DNA from: DATKQI01 sp035532755 | GTDB lineage: Bacteria > Pseudomonadota > Alphaproteobacteria > Acetobacterales > Acetobacteraceae | DNA: 22,226 bases | Direction: 5' to 3' | Assembly (NCBI GenBank): GCA_035532755.1 | Contig: DATKQI010000128.1 | Coordinates: 1-22,226, forward strand | Shown: positions 1 to 6,997 of the stretch, piece after piece | Position numbering within the stretch: the first letter of the stretch is position 1 | Layout: each line of letters starts with the position of its first letter | Notes under the pieces: model-generated | What the model saw: only the letters and a program-made list of their open reading frames with translations | What the model was told of the DNA's origin: nothing | Database searches by the model: none | Position numbers and translations under genes: made by a program

Positions 1-1356
1 ATCGTCCAGCAGCTTGTTCATCGCCGGGTTCGAATAATGGCCGTAGTTGAACGTCGCGCCGGTGTGCAGGAACGGCGACATGTTGCCGTCCGGGTCCGAC
101 CGGCCGGACCAGCCGATCATGTAGGCCTGGAAGTTCCCGTGATAGCCGGCCTGCAAGGACGAGGCGAACTCCATGGCGCGAATCTTCACGTTGAAGCCGG
201 CTTCCTGCTCCATCGACTGCACCACCTGGCCGGCCTGCTGCAGATCGGGGCTCGTGGGAATCGTGAGCGTGACCGGCACGGGCAGCTTCACGCCGGCCTT
301 CTTGAGCAGCGCCTTCGCCTTGGCGATGTTGCGGGCCAGGGGCTGGACCGACTTGATGTAGTAAGGCGACGCCGGTGGGTTGGCCTGCGCGGTGGGTGCA
401 TACATGCCGTTATAGACGACCTGGATCAGCGCCTTCCGGTCGATCGCAAGCTGGAACGCTCGGCGCACGAGCGCGCTCTGGCCGATGACGGATTTCGCAT
501 CCGGCCCGTTGCCGGTATTGAAGGTGATCCCTTCGTACGCCAGCGAATTGTCCATCGCGAGCTTCAGCTTCGCATCGTGCTGGATCGCGGCGACATCCGT
601 CGGCACGATATATTCCACGAGATCGAGCGCACCGGCTTGCAGATCGGCGAGCCGCACGGCGGGGTTCGTGATCGGCTCGTACACCACGCGGGCGAAATGG
701 ATCGCCTTCGCGTTCCAGTAGCCGGGGAAGCGCTTCAGCACGATCTTGTCCTGCGCGACGCGGCTGACGAAGCTGAACGGGCCGGCGCAGACCGGATGGA
801 GACCGAAATTCCGCCCCTCCTTCTCCGCCGCCTTCGGCGCGATCATGATGCCGGGCCGGCCGGCGAGCTGGGCGAGCAGCGGCGAGGACGGGTGGCTGAG
901 CACCAGTTCCACGGTCAGCGGGTCGATGATGTCGATCGACTTGATGGCGTTGATCTGGCCGGCGCGCATGCTGCCCTTGATCGTCAGGTCGCGCATCAGC
1001 TTGTACTTCACCGCCGCCGCGTCGAACTTCTCGCCGTCCTGAAAGATCACGCCCTTGCGCAGATGGATGATGAGGTGCGTGGGGTCCTTGTAGGTGTATC
1101 CGGTGGCAAGCTGCGGGACGATCTTGAGGCTCGGGCTGAGATCGAACAGCTTGTCGCACATGCCGGCGAAGACGATGCGGCCGACATAGCTGGAGCCGAG
1201 CGTGGGATCGAGAATATCCGGGTCCTCGCGCAGGCCGATATGCAGCGTGCCCGTGGGCGTGCCGGTGGGCGGGGCACTTTGCGCGGCGGCCGGGATGGAT
1301 TTGGCGAACGGAAGAACGGCCATCGCGCAGGCGGCGGCCAGCAGGATACGACGCAT
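1..1356 (-). CDS. ABC transporter substrate-binding protein, family 5 (peptide/nickel type), C-terminus cut by window edge
   Basis: Periplasmic solute-binding protein of an ABC importer of the SBP_bac_5 (DppA/OppA-like) family. Seen: 452 codons open to the window edge; an N-terminal signal peptide (MRRILLAAACAMAVLPFAK, then a likely cleavage near AAAQS, about residue 26); the family opening LHIGLREDPDILDP, the segment LRKGVIFQDGEKFDAAAVKY, and a late stretch with GRSDPDGNMSPFLHTG typical of the C-lobe. Family members are usually about 500-530 residues, so roughly the last 50-80 are missing. The start at 1356 is backed by the signal peptide and a GGGGGA ribosome site about 7 bases upstream. 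It follows the DUF1028 gene on the same strand after 123 bases; permease and ATPase genes would be expected beyond the left edge. The ligand (di/oligopeptide, glutathione or other) cannot be read from the sequence. Confidence 0.9.
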   Translation of the reverse strand, partial: MRRILLAAACAMAVLPFAKSIPAAAQSAPPTGTPTGTLHIGLREDPDILDPTLGSSYVGRIVFAGMCDKLFDLSPSLKIVPQLATGYTYKDPTHLIIHLRKGVIFQDGEKFDAAAVKYKLMRDLTIKGSMRAGQINAIKSIDIIDPLTVELVLSHPSSPLLAQLAGRPGIMIAPKAAEKEGRNFGLHPVCAGPFSFVSRVAQDKIVLKRFPGYWNAKAIHFARVVYEPITNPAVRLADLQAGALDLVEYIVPTDVAAIQHDAKLKLAMDNSLAYEGITFNTGNGPDAKSVIGQSALVRRAFQLAIDRKALIQVVYNGMYAPTAQANPPASPYYIKSVQPLARNIAKAKALLKKAGVKLPVPVTLTIPTSPDLQQAGQVVQSMEQEAGFNVKIRAMEFASSLQAGYHGNFQAYMIGWSGRSDPDGNMSPFLHTGATFNYGHYSNPAMNKLLDD

Positions 1357-1479
1357 CGGACAGTCCCCCAGTCTTGTTTGTGACAGCCTTGTATCGATGA
1401 TTGTTGTGGATCGATTACGGCCATGTTGCGCGGTTTGCGCCAAGTGACAAGCGGTTGATCGCCGCCGCGCGTCAGCCGG
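1357..1479. promoter_or_regulatory. Intergenic leader upstream of the substrate-binding protein gene
   Basis: This 123-base gap between the DUF1028 stop and the binding-protein start has no open reading frame of note and is less GC-rich than the genes around it. It carries two ATCGAT hexamers (1393-1398 and 1410-1415) 17 bases apart in an imperfect dyad, GTATCGAT-N11-ATCGATTAC, which could be an operator. I see no convincing -35/-10 pair and no U-tracted terminator, so whether the binding-protein gene has its own promoter or is read through from DUF1028 is open. Confidence 0.35.
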
Positions 1480-2187
1480 TCAGGCCGGCGGCAGGCCCTC
1501 GCGGGCGATGGCGGCATCGATCACCGCGCGGTCGAGCACGCCGCATGGGCTGTCGGTGCCGGGCAGGAAGCGGCGAAAGATGGCGAAGCGCTCCAGGCTG
1601 ACGCGATGCAGCCGGCGCAGTTCGGCGAGCGGATCGGGGTGGTCGTCCGCGCGGATGTCGAGGTCCGGATAGGGGTCGCGCGTGCAGACCTTCAGCCCGG
1701 CGGACTGGCGGCCGCGCTTGTCTCCGCCGGCCGCCTCGCCTGCTTCCATCGCGCTCAGCAGCCGTTCGGCGAGGCTGCCGGTGGCGCGTTCGAAGCCCGC
1801 CAGCGTCGCCTCCACCACCGCCGGGCCGGCGAGCATGTTGCCGGCGACGGAGACGCCCTGCCCGCGCATCATGCCGGCCCAGACCACGCAGCCCGGCCCG
1901 GTGTGCTGGCCGATGCGGCCTTGCGCATCGACGATGTGGAACTGGCGCTGCGCCGCACCAGGGTCGGGGCCGGTGAGTGCGGCGACCACATCCGCCGGCG
2001 CTTCCCCGCCGCGCAGCCGGGCAAGGCCGGTGACGGCGTACATCGGGTTGACCAGCGCCTGCGTGGCGACCGCCGCCACCCCGCCCTCGACATGGATGCA
2101 CATGGCCCCCACGGCGAAGAAGCGGGAGGCGACCGCCGCGCCCAGCGCGCCGGTTGCGGGTTCATGCACGAGGATCGACCAGGTCAT
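1480..2187 (-). CDS. DUF1028 family protein (Ntn-hydrolase-like fold)
   Basis: A 235-residue protein of the DUF1028 family. Seen: the diagnostic N-terminus MTWSILVHEPATGALG followed by AVASRFFAVGAMCIHVEGG and VATQALVNPMYAVTGLARL, and a central GQGVSVAGNMLAG, all in the order typical of the family. Known: DUF1028 proteins have an Ntn-hydrolase-like fold with no firmly established reaction; they often sit near peptide ABC transporters and peptidases. Here the downstream same-strand neighbour is a family-5 binding protein, which fits that association and hints at a role in handling a peptide or amide. I start at the ATG at 2187, not the in-frame ATG at 2247, because homology begins at MTWSI and an AGGACG-type ribosome site lies just upstream. 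No signal peptide is visible, so it is probably cytoplasmic. Diverges from the flavin oxidoreductase gene. Confidence 0.9.
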   Translation of the reverse strand: MTWSILVHEPATGALGAAVASRFFAVGAMCIHVEGGVAAVATQALVNPMYAVTGLARLRGGEAPADVVAALTGPDPGAAQRQFHIVDAQGRIGQHTGPGCVVWAGMMRGQGVSVAGNMLAGPAVVEATLAGFERATGSLAERLLSAMEAGEAAGGDKRGRQSAGLKVCTRDPYPDLDIRADDHPDPLAELRRLHRVSLERFAIFRRFLPGTDSPCGVLDRAVIDAAIAREGLPPA

Positions 2188-2249
2188 GCCGCATCGTCCT
2201 GCAACCGCGGCGTGTGTGCAAGACCGCGCGGCGAAGCATACAAGCACTC
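2188..2249. promoter_or_regulatory. Short divergent gap between DUF1028 and oxidoreductase genes
   Basis: Only 62 bases separate the two start codons, so promoters for both directions must lie here or inside the neighbouring coding regions. The minus-strand gene has an AGGACG ribosome site; the plus-strand gene has no clear Shine-Dalgarno. I cannot identify confident -35/-10 boxes. Confidence 0.3.
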
Positions 2250-3341
2250 ATGCCGATCGAACTGCTGCTGCTGGGCGGTGGCCATGCCCATGTGGAGGTG
2301 CTGCGCCGCTTCGCCGCGCGGCCCGAACCCGGCCTTTCGCTCACACTGGTCGCGCGGGAGCGATGGTCCCCCTACACCGGGATGCTGCCGGGGTTGATCC
2401 GTGGCGAGTGCCGCATGGATGAGGCGCATATCGACCTCGTGCCGCTGGCCGCGGCGGCCCGGGCGCGATTCGTGGCGGCCGCGGCGAACGGGATCGATCT
2501 CGACGGGCGGCGGGTGATGCTGGCGAGCCGGGAGGCGATCGGGTTCGATCTGCTGTCGCTGGATGTCGGCGGGCTGCCAGCGATGCCGGCGGGCGCGGGG
2601 CTGCCGGTGCGCCCGATCGGCGGGTTCCTGGCCCGGCTGACGGCGCTGGAGGCGGGGTTGCCGGACGATGCCTGCCTTGCCGTGGTCGGGGGCGGCGCGG
2701 GCGGGGCGGAGCTGGCGCTGGCGCTGGCGCGGCGGCTTGCGGGGCGGGCGCGGATCATGCTGGTCAGCGGCACCGCCACGGTGCCGGCCGAGGCGCCGGC
2801 GGGCGCGCGAAGGATGATCCGCCGCGCGCTCGTCGCTGCCGGCATAACGGTCGTGACAGGGGTGCGGGCGGACGGATTCGCCGATGGCGCGCTGGAACTG
2901 TCCGACGGGCGACGGCTGCCGGTGCGTGCCGCCTTGTGGGCGAACGGCGTGGTCGCACCCGGCTGGCTGGCCGCCTCGGGGCTGGCTTGCGATGCGGCCG
3001 GGTGCGTGCGGGTGGATGCGATGCTGCGCAGCGTGAGCCACGCGGCTGTGTTTGCGGCCGGGGATTGCGCCGCCCTGGCGGACGCGCGGCCGAAGGCGGG
3101 GGTGTGGGCGGTGCGGGCCGGCCCGCCGCTCGCCGCTGCGCTGCGGCAGGCGGCAATGGGGCGGCAACCGGCGGCATGGCGGCCGCAGCGCCGGGCGCTT
3201 GCCATCCTCGGCCTGGGCAATGGCCGCGCGGTGGCGTGGCGGGGGCGGTTGTGGGCCGGCGGGCGGCTGGTGGCGCGGTGGAAGGACTGGATCGACCGGC
3301 GCTGGATCGCGCGTTATCGGGATTCCGGCGGTGGACTGTAG
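2250..3341 (+). CDS. FAD-dependent pyridine nucleotide-disulfide oxidoreductase family protein (stand-alone form of the SelD N-terminal fusion domain)
   Basis: A 363-residue two-dinucleotide-binding flavoprotein. Seen: N-terminal FAD site LLLLGGGHAHVEVLRRF (about residues 5-21), WSPYTGMLPGLIRGE, an NAD(P)-binding glycine motif VVGGGAGGAELALALARRL near residue 150, the second FAD contact AAGDCA near residue 270, and a C-terminal WKDWIDRRWIARY. The GGGHAH start, the YTGMLPG segment and the C-terminal WKDWIDRR are hallmarks of the family found fused to selenophosphate synthase (SelD) in some bacteria. Here it stands alone with no SelD domain or selD gene in view. The substrate is unknown; NADH-dehydrogenase-like activity with FAD is an inference from the fold. 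The start at the MPIELL methionine matches where homology begins, although there is no strong ribosome site. It lies 47 bases before the tartrate-dehydrogenase-type gene, possibly co-transcribed. Confidence 0.85.
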   Translation: MPIELLLLGGGHAHVEVLRRFAARPEPGLSLTLVARERWSPYTGMLPGLIRGECRMDEAHIDLVPLAAAARARFVAAAANGIDLDGRRVMLASREAIGFDLLSLDVGGLPAMPAGAGLPVRPIGGFLARLTALEAGLPDDACLAVVGGGAGGAELALALARRLAGRARIMLVSGTATVPAEAPAGARRMIRRALVAAGITVVTGVRADGFADGALELSDGRRLPVRAALWANGVVAPGWLAASGLACDAAGCVRVDAMLRSVSHAAVFAAGDCAALADARPKAGVWAVRAGPPLAAALRQAAMGRQPAAWRPQRRALAILGLGNGRAVAWRGRLWAGGRLVARWKDWIDRRWIARYRDSGGGL

Positions 3342-3388
3342 CACGCCGGCGCGGCAGTCTCCGCGGCCCATTGGAAAGGATGAATCGC

Positions 3389-4468
3389 ATGCGCCAGCAC
3401 CGGATCGCCGCCATTCCGGCGGACGGCATCGGACCCGAGGTGATCGCCGCCGGGTTGGAAGTGCTGGCGGCGGTGGCGGCGCGGGATGGCGGGTTCACGC
3501 TCGCCGTCGATCAGTACGACTGGGGCTCGGCCTACTACCGGCGGCATGGGGTGATGATGCCGGCTGATGGGCTCGCGCTGCTGAAGCGGGCGGATGCGAT
3601 CTATTTCGGTGCTGTCGGCGCGCCCGACATCCCCGACCACGTGACGCTGTGGGGGCTGCGGCTGCCGATCTGCCAGGGGTTCGACCAGTATGCGAACGTC
3701 CGCCCCACCCGCATCCTGCCGGGCGTGACCAGTCCGCTGCGCGATGTGGGGCCCGGCGATCTGGACTGGCTGATCGTGCGGGAGAATTCCGAGGGCGAAT
3801 ATGCCGGCCATGGCGGGCGTGCCCATCGCGGCCTGCCCGAGGAGGTGGCGACCGAGACCGCAATTTTCACCCGGCGCGGGGTGGAGCGGATCATGCGCTT
3901 CGCCTTCGCCGCCGCGGCGGCCCGGCCGCGCCGGCACCTGACGGTGGTGACGAAATCGAACGCGCAGCGCCACGGCATGGTGTTCTGGGACGAGGTCGCC
4001 GCCCTGGTCGCCGCCGACTTCCCCGCCGTGACCTGGGACAAGGAACTGGTGGACGCGATGACCACGCGCATGGTCCGCAAGCCGGCCAGCATCGACACCG
4101 TGGTGGCGACCAACCTGCATGCGGACATTCTCTCGGACCTCGCCGCCGCGCTGGCGGGCAGCCTGGGCATCGCGCCGACCGGCAATGTCGATCCCGAACG
4201 GCGGTTTCCCTCGATGTTCGAGCCGATCCACGGCTCGGCCTTCGACATCACCGGCCAGGGCATCGCCAATCCGGTGGCGAGCTTCTGGACCGGCGCGCTG
4301 ATGCTGGAGCATCTGGGCGAGACGGCGGCGGCGGGGATGCTGATGCGGACGGTGGAGCAGGTCTGCGCCGCCGGGATCGTCACGCCCGACCTCGGCGGCA
4401 AGGCGACGACGAAGGAGGTGACGCGCGCGATGTGCGAGGCGGCGGCCGGCGCGAACCGATCAGCCTAG
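3389..4468 (+). CDS. Tartrate dehydrogenase / D-malate dehydrogenase-type beta-decarboxylating dehydrogenase
   Basis: A 359-residue NAD- and metal-dependent dehydrogenase of the isocitrate/isopropylmalate dehydrogenase superfamily, TtuC/DmlA branch, acting on tartrate and/or D-malate. Seen: IPADGIGPEV at the N-terminus; the NENSEGEY-like loop as VRENSEGEYAGHGG; VTKSNAQRHGMVFWDE with the catalytic Lys; DTVVATNLHADILSDLAAAL with metal-binding Asp residues; and FEPIHGSAFDITGQGIANP near the C-terminus, where the Phe/Asp-Ile-Thr version is typical of tartrate/D-malate rather than isopropylmalate enzymes. Two in-frame ATGs compete (3380 and 3389). The GGAAAGG ribosome site at 3373-3379 touches the first and is well spaced for the second, so I use the second. 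The 3' end overlaps the convergent bioY gene by 9 bases. The exact substrate cannot be settled by sequence alone. Confidence 0.88.
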   Translation: MRQHRIAAIPADGIGPEVIAAGLEVLAAVAARDGGFTLAVDQYDWGSAYYRRHGVMMPADGLALLKRADAIYFGAVGAPDIPDHVTLWGLRLPICQGFDQYANVRPTRILPGVTSPLRDVGPGDLDWLIVRENSEGEYAGHGGRAHRGLPEEVATETAIFTRRGVERIMRFAFAAAAARPRRHLTVVTKSNAQRHGMVFWDEVAALVAADFPAVTWDKELVDAMTTRMVRKPASIDTVVATNLHADILSDLAAALAGSLGIAPTGNVDPERRFPSMFEPIHGSAFDITGQGIANPVASFWTGALMLEHLGETAAAGMLMRTVEQVCAAGIVTPDLGGKATTKEVTRAMCEAAAGANRSA

Positions 4469-5017
4469 ACGCAGGGCCGCCACCCGCGTGACGGCGGCGG
4501 CGAGAGCGACCTTTGCCGCTTCGGCCGGCAGGAAGGGCAGCACGCCGGCCGCGAACGCCTTCTGCCAGCCGATCAGCACGGCGAGCCAGACGACGCCGCA
4601 GGCGAACAGTACGACGTCCGCCGCCAGCAGGACCGCCACGGCCGTGGGCAGCCGGCGCAACCAGCCGCGCCCCGCCGCCGCGCCGACCAGCATGGCGGCC
4701 AGCAGAAAGCCGAGGAGGTAGCCGCCGGTGGGGCCGGCCATGTAGAGCGGCCCGGCACCGGAGGCGAACACCGGCAGCCCGGCGAGGCCGGCCGCCAGAT
4801 AGGCCAGCACGGCAAGACCCGCGCGGCGTGCGCCGCCGGTTGCGCCGAGGAGGAACACCACGAAGGTCTGCATCGTCATCGGCACCGGCCAGAACGGGAT
4901 TTGCAGATGCGCCGCTACCGCCAGGAGCAAGGCCCCAGCCAGGGCGATGCCGGCCGTGCGGGCCGGGGTTGTGCGATCGGCGCCGGGAAAGGCGGCGGTG
5001 CGGGAACGTGATGCCAT
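4460..5017 (-). CDS. bioY: BioY biotin transporter (ECF S-component)
   Basis: An integral membrane biotin-binding S-component of 185 residues, the usual BioY size. Seen: a Thr/Arg-rich N-terminal tail, then about six hydrophobic segments, with the family signatures IPFWPVPMTMQTFVVFLLGA (about residues 40-59), YLAAGLAGLPVFA and GPLYMAGPTGGYLLGFLLAA (about residues 90-109). A GGAGA ribosome site lies 8 bases before the ATG. No bioM/bioN (ATPase and T-component) genes are nearby. Many proteobacteria carry BioY alone, either working by itself or sharing energising components encoded elsewhere. It converges on the dehydrogenase gene with a 9-base overlap of the coding ends and diverges from tamA. 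No BirA-like operator could be recognised in the upstream gap. Confidence 0.93.
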   Translation of the reverse strand: MASRSRTAAFPGADRTTPARTAGIALAGALLLAVAAHLQIPFWPVPMTMQTFVVFLLGATGGARRAGLAVLAYLAAGLAGLPVFASGAGPLYMAGPTGGYLLGFLLAAMLVGAAAGRGWLRRLPTAVAVLLAADVVLFACGVVWLAVLIGWQKAFAAGVLPFLPAEAAKVALAAAVTRVAALRLG

Positions 5018-5134
5018 GAGGTCGTCTCCGGGGAGCGAGCGGCGGGAGCACGGAACCTGCCGGGCGATCGCCGCTTATGCAAGATGGTTTCCAGGCTTCC
5101 CCCGCGGTGCCCCGGCAATGTTACACTGCCGCGG
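5018..5134. promoter_or_regulatory. Divergent control region of bioY and tamA
   Basis: These 117 bases separate the bioY and tamA starts. On the plus strand a TACACT hexamer at 5122-5127 resembles a -10 box and would put transcription start within a base or two of the tamA ATG, but there is no matching -35 at 16-18 bases. The bioY side shows a good ribosome site (GGAGA) and no clear promoter. Nothing resembling a riboswitch or an extended palindrome was seen. Confidence 0.3.
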
Positions 5135-6997
5135 ATGAAGGGCTTTCCCGTTCTGTCGCGACGGCGGCGCAGGCTTGCGCGCCTTGTTGTGCTGTCGGCA
5201 CTGGCTGGTTCGATCCCGGTTCCGAGCACCGCGCTGGCGGCGGACCCGCAGCCCTATACGGTGAAGATCGAGCCGACCGGCATTCCGTCGCTGGACAAAG
5301 TGCTGCAAGCCTCCTCCCTGCTCATCTCGCTGAACAGGAAGGCGCCCGTTTCCCCTTTCGCCCTGGTCGCGCGGGCGCGGGCGGATGCGGCGCGGTTCGT
5401 GATCGCGCTGCAAAGCTTCGGCTACGATGCCGGGACCGCCGCGATCAGCATCGCCGGCCGGGCGATCGAGGACCCTGCCCTGCCCGCCGCGCTGGACGCG
5501 ACGCCGATCGGCACCGCCGTGCCGGTGGTGGTGCAGGTCCATAAGGGCGTGCTGTTCCATCTGGGCCGGGTGGAGCTTTCGGGTTCGGTGCCGGCGAAGG
5601 CGCGGGCCGCGCTGGAACTCGCCCCGGGTGCGCCGGCCGTGGCCGCCGATGTGCTGGCGGCCCGGCAGCGGGTGCTGGCCGCCTTGCGGGCGGAAGGCTA
5701 TGCGCTGGCGAAGGTGAGTGAACCGGTCGCGACGGAACGCGCGGGCGCGCCGCTGCTGGATGTTGCATTCACCGTCTCCACCGGCCCGCGCGTCGATCTC
5801 GGGCCGGTCACGTTTCGCGGGCTGGGGCGGGTGAATCCGGGCTTCGCGCATCGGGTGGTCACGATCCATCGGGGCGAGCGGTTCGACCCGAAGAAGATTG
5901 CCGCCTCCCGCGACGCGCTGCTGTCCACCGGCGTGTTCTCCGCGGTGCGGGTGCAGCCGGCGGGCGCGCTGGACGCCGCCGGGCAGTTGCCGATCCTGAT
6001 CGAGACGACGGAACGCCCGCGCCATGCAGTGAGCGTGGGCGCGGCCTATTCGACCGACCTCGGCGCGAGCGTGAATGCGTCCTGGACCGACCGCAACGTG
6101 TTCGGCAATGCCGAAAAGCTGACCCTGTCGGCCGAGGCGACCGAGCTTGGCGGCAATGCCGCCAGGCAGCCGGGCTACAATATCGGAGCCGATTTCACCA
6201 AGCCGGACCTGTATCGCCGCGACCAGTCGCTGATCCTGAGCGCGCACGCGCTGCGTGAATACCTCGATGCGTATGATCGCACCGCCTATATCGCGAGCGC
6301 GACCATCAGCCGGCGGCTCACCCCGCATCTTTCCGCGAGCGTGGGGCTGAGCTTCCTGCGCGAACGGGTGACCCAGGTCGGGATGACCAACGACTACAAC
6401 CTGCTCGGCGTGCCGCTGGGGCTGAAATACGACACCACGAACAGCCTGTTCGACCCCACGCGCGGGGTGCGCGCGGCGGTGACCATCACCCCCACGGTGC
6501 CTGTGGGCGGGCGATCCGATACCTTCCTGATCGGGCTGGCCAGCGGATCGACCTATCTCGACCTGGAGGGCAAGGGGCGCGGGGTGCTGGCGCTGCGGGC
6601 GCTGGTGGGCACGATCCAGGGAGCATCGGCCTTGCAGGTGCCGCCGGACCAGCGGTTCTATGCCGGCGGCAGCGCGACCGTGCGCGGCTTCAGGTACCAG
6701 TCCATCGGGCCGCAACTGGCGCTGAACATTCCCGAAGGGGGCACGTCGCTCGACGCTGCAAGCATCGAGTTCCGCCAGCGGATCGGCGCAAGCTATGGCG
6801 TGGTGGGCTTCGTCGATGCCGGACAGGTGGGCACCACGGGTGCCCCCTTCACCGGCGCGGTGCGGATCGGTGCCGGGCTGGGCTTCCGTTACTACACCTC
6901 GATCGGGCCGATCCGGCTGGACGTGGCGGTGCCGGTGAACCGGCAGCGGGGCGGCGACGTGGTGGAGCTTTATATCGGCATCGGGCAGGCTTTCTGA
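5135..6997 (+). CDS. tamA: TamA, outer-membrane assembly factor (Omp85/BamA family)
   Basis: A 620-residue Omp85-family outer-membrane protein forming the TAM complex with TamB, which acts in outer-membrane protein insertion and envelope lipid homeostasis. Seen: signal peptide MKGFPVLSRRRRRLARLVVL ending near STALAA; a periplasmic N-terminal half with repeated POTRA-like modules (for example FHLGRVELSGSVPAKARAAL and VDLGPVTFRGLGRVNPGF); then a beta-barrel half from about residue 285 with the bacterial surface antigen signature RFYAGGSATVRGF, containing the VRGF motif of barrel loop 6; and a terminal aromatic residue (IGIGQAF), as expected for barrel proteins. I chose the ATG at 5135, not the in-frame ATG at 5084, because it places a proper signal peptide at the N-terminus; neither has a strong ribosome site. 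The stop overlaps the tamB ATG by one base (TGATG), indicating translational coupling. Confidence 0.93.
   Translation: MKGFPVLSRRRRRLARLVVLSALAGSIPVPSTALAADPQPYTVKIEPTGIPSLDKVLQASSLLISLNRKAPVSPFALVARARADAARFVIALQSFGYDAGTAAISIAGRAIEDPALPAALDATPIGTAVPVVVQVHKGVLFHLGRVELSGSVPAKARAALELAPGAPAVAADVLAARQRVLAALRAEGYALAKVSEPVATERAGAPLLDVAFTVSTGPRVDLGPVTFRGLGRVNPGFAHRVVTIHRGERFDPKKIAASRDALLSTGVFSAVRVQPAGALDAAGQLPILIETTERPRHAVSVGAAYSTDLGASVNASWTDRNVFGNAEKLTLSAEATELGGNAARQPGYNIGADFTKPDLYRRDQSLILSAHALREYLDAYDRTAYIASATISRRLTPHLSASVGLSFLRERVTQVGMTNDYNLLGVPLGLKYDTTNSLFDPTRGVRAAVTITPTVPVGGRSDTFLIGLASGSTYLDLEGKGRGVLALRALVGTIQGASALQVPPDQRFYAGGSATVRGFRYQSIGPQLALNIPEGGTSLDAASIEFRQRIGASYGVVGFVDAGQVGTTGAPFTGAVRIGAGLGFRYYTSIGPIRLDVAVPVNRQRGGDVVELYIGIGQAF

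Noticed and set aside
37..1383. Long plus-strand open frame opposite the substrate-binding protein gene
   Set aside because: Arg/Gly/His-rich translation with no recognisable family; it is the GC-rich shadow of the minus-strand gene, which has clear homology and a signal peptide.
1475..1489. GCCGG-N5-CCGGC hairpin at the DUF1028 stop codon
   Set aside because: It includes the stop codon, has only a 5-bp stem and no U-tract, and such GC dyads are common by chance in this composition.
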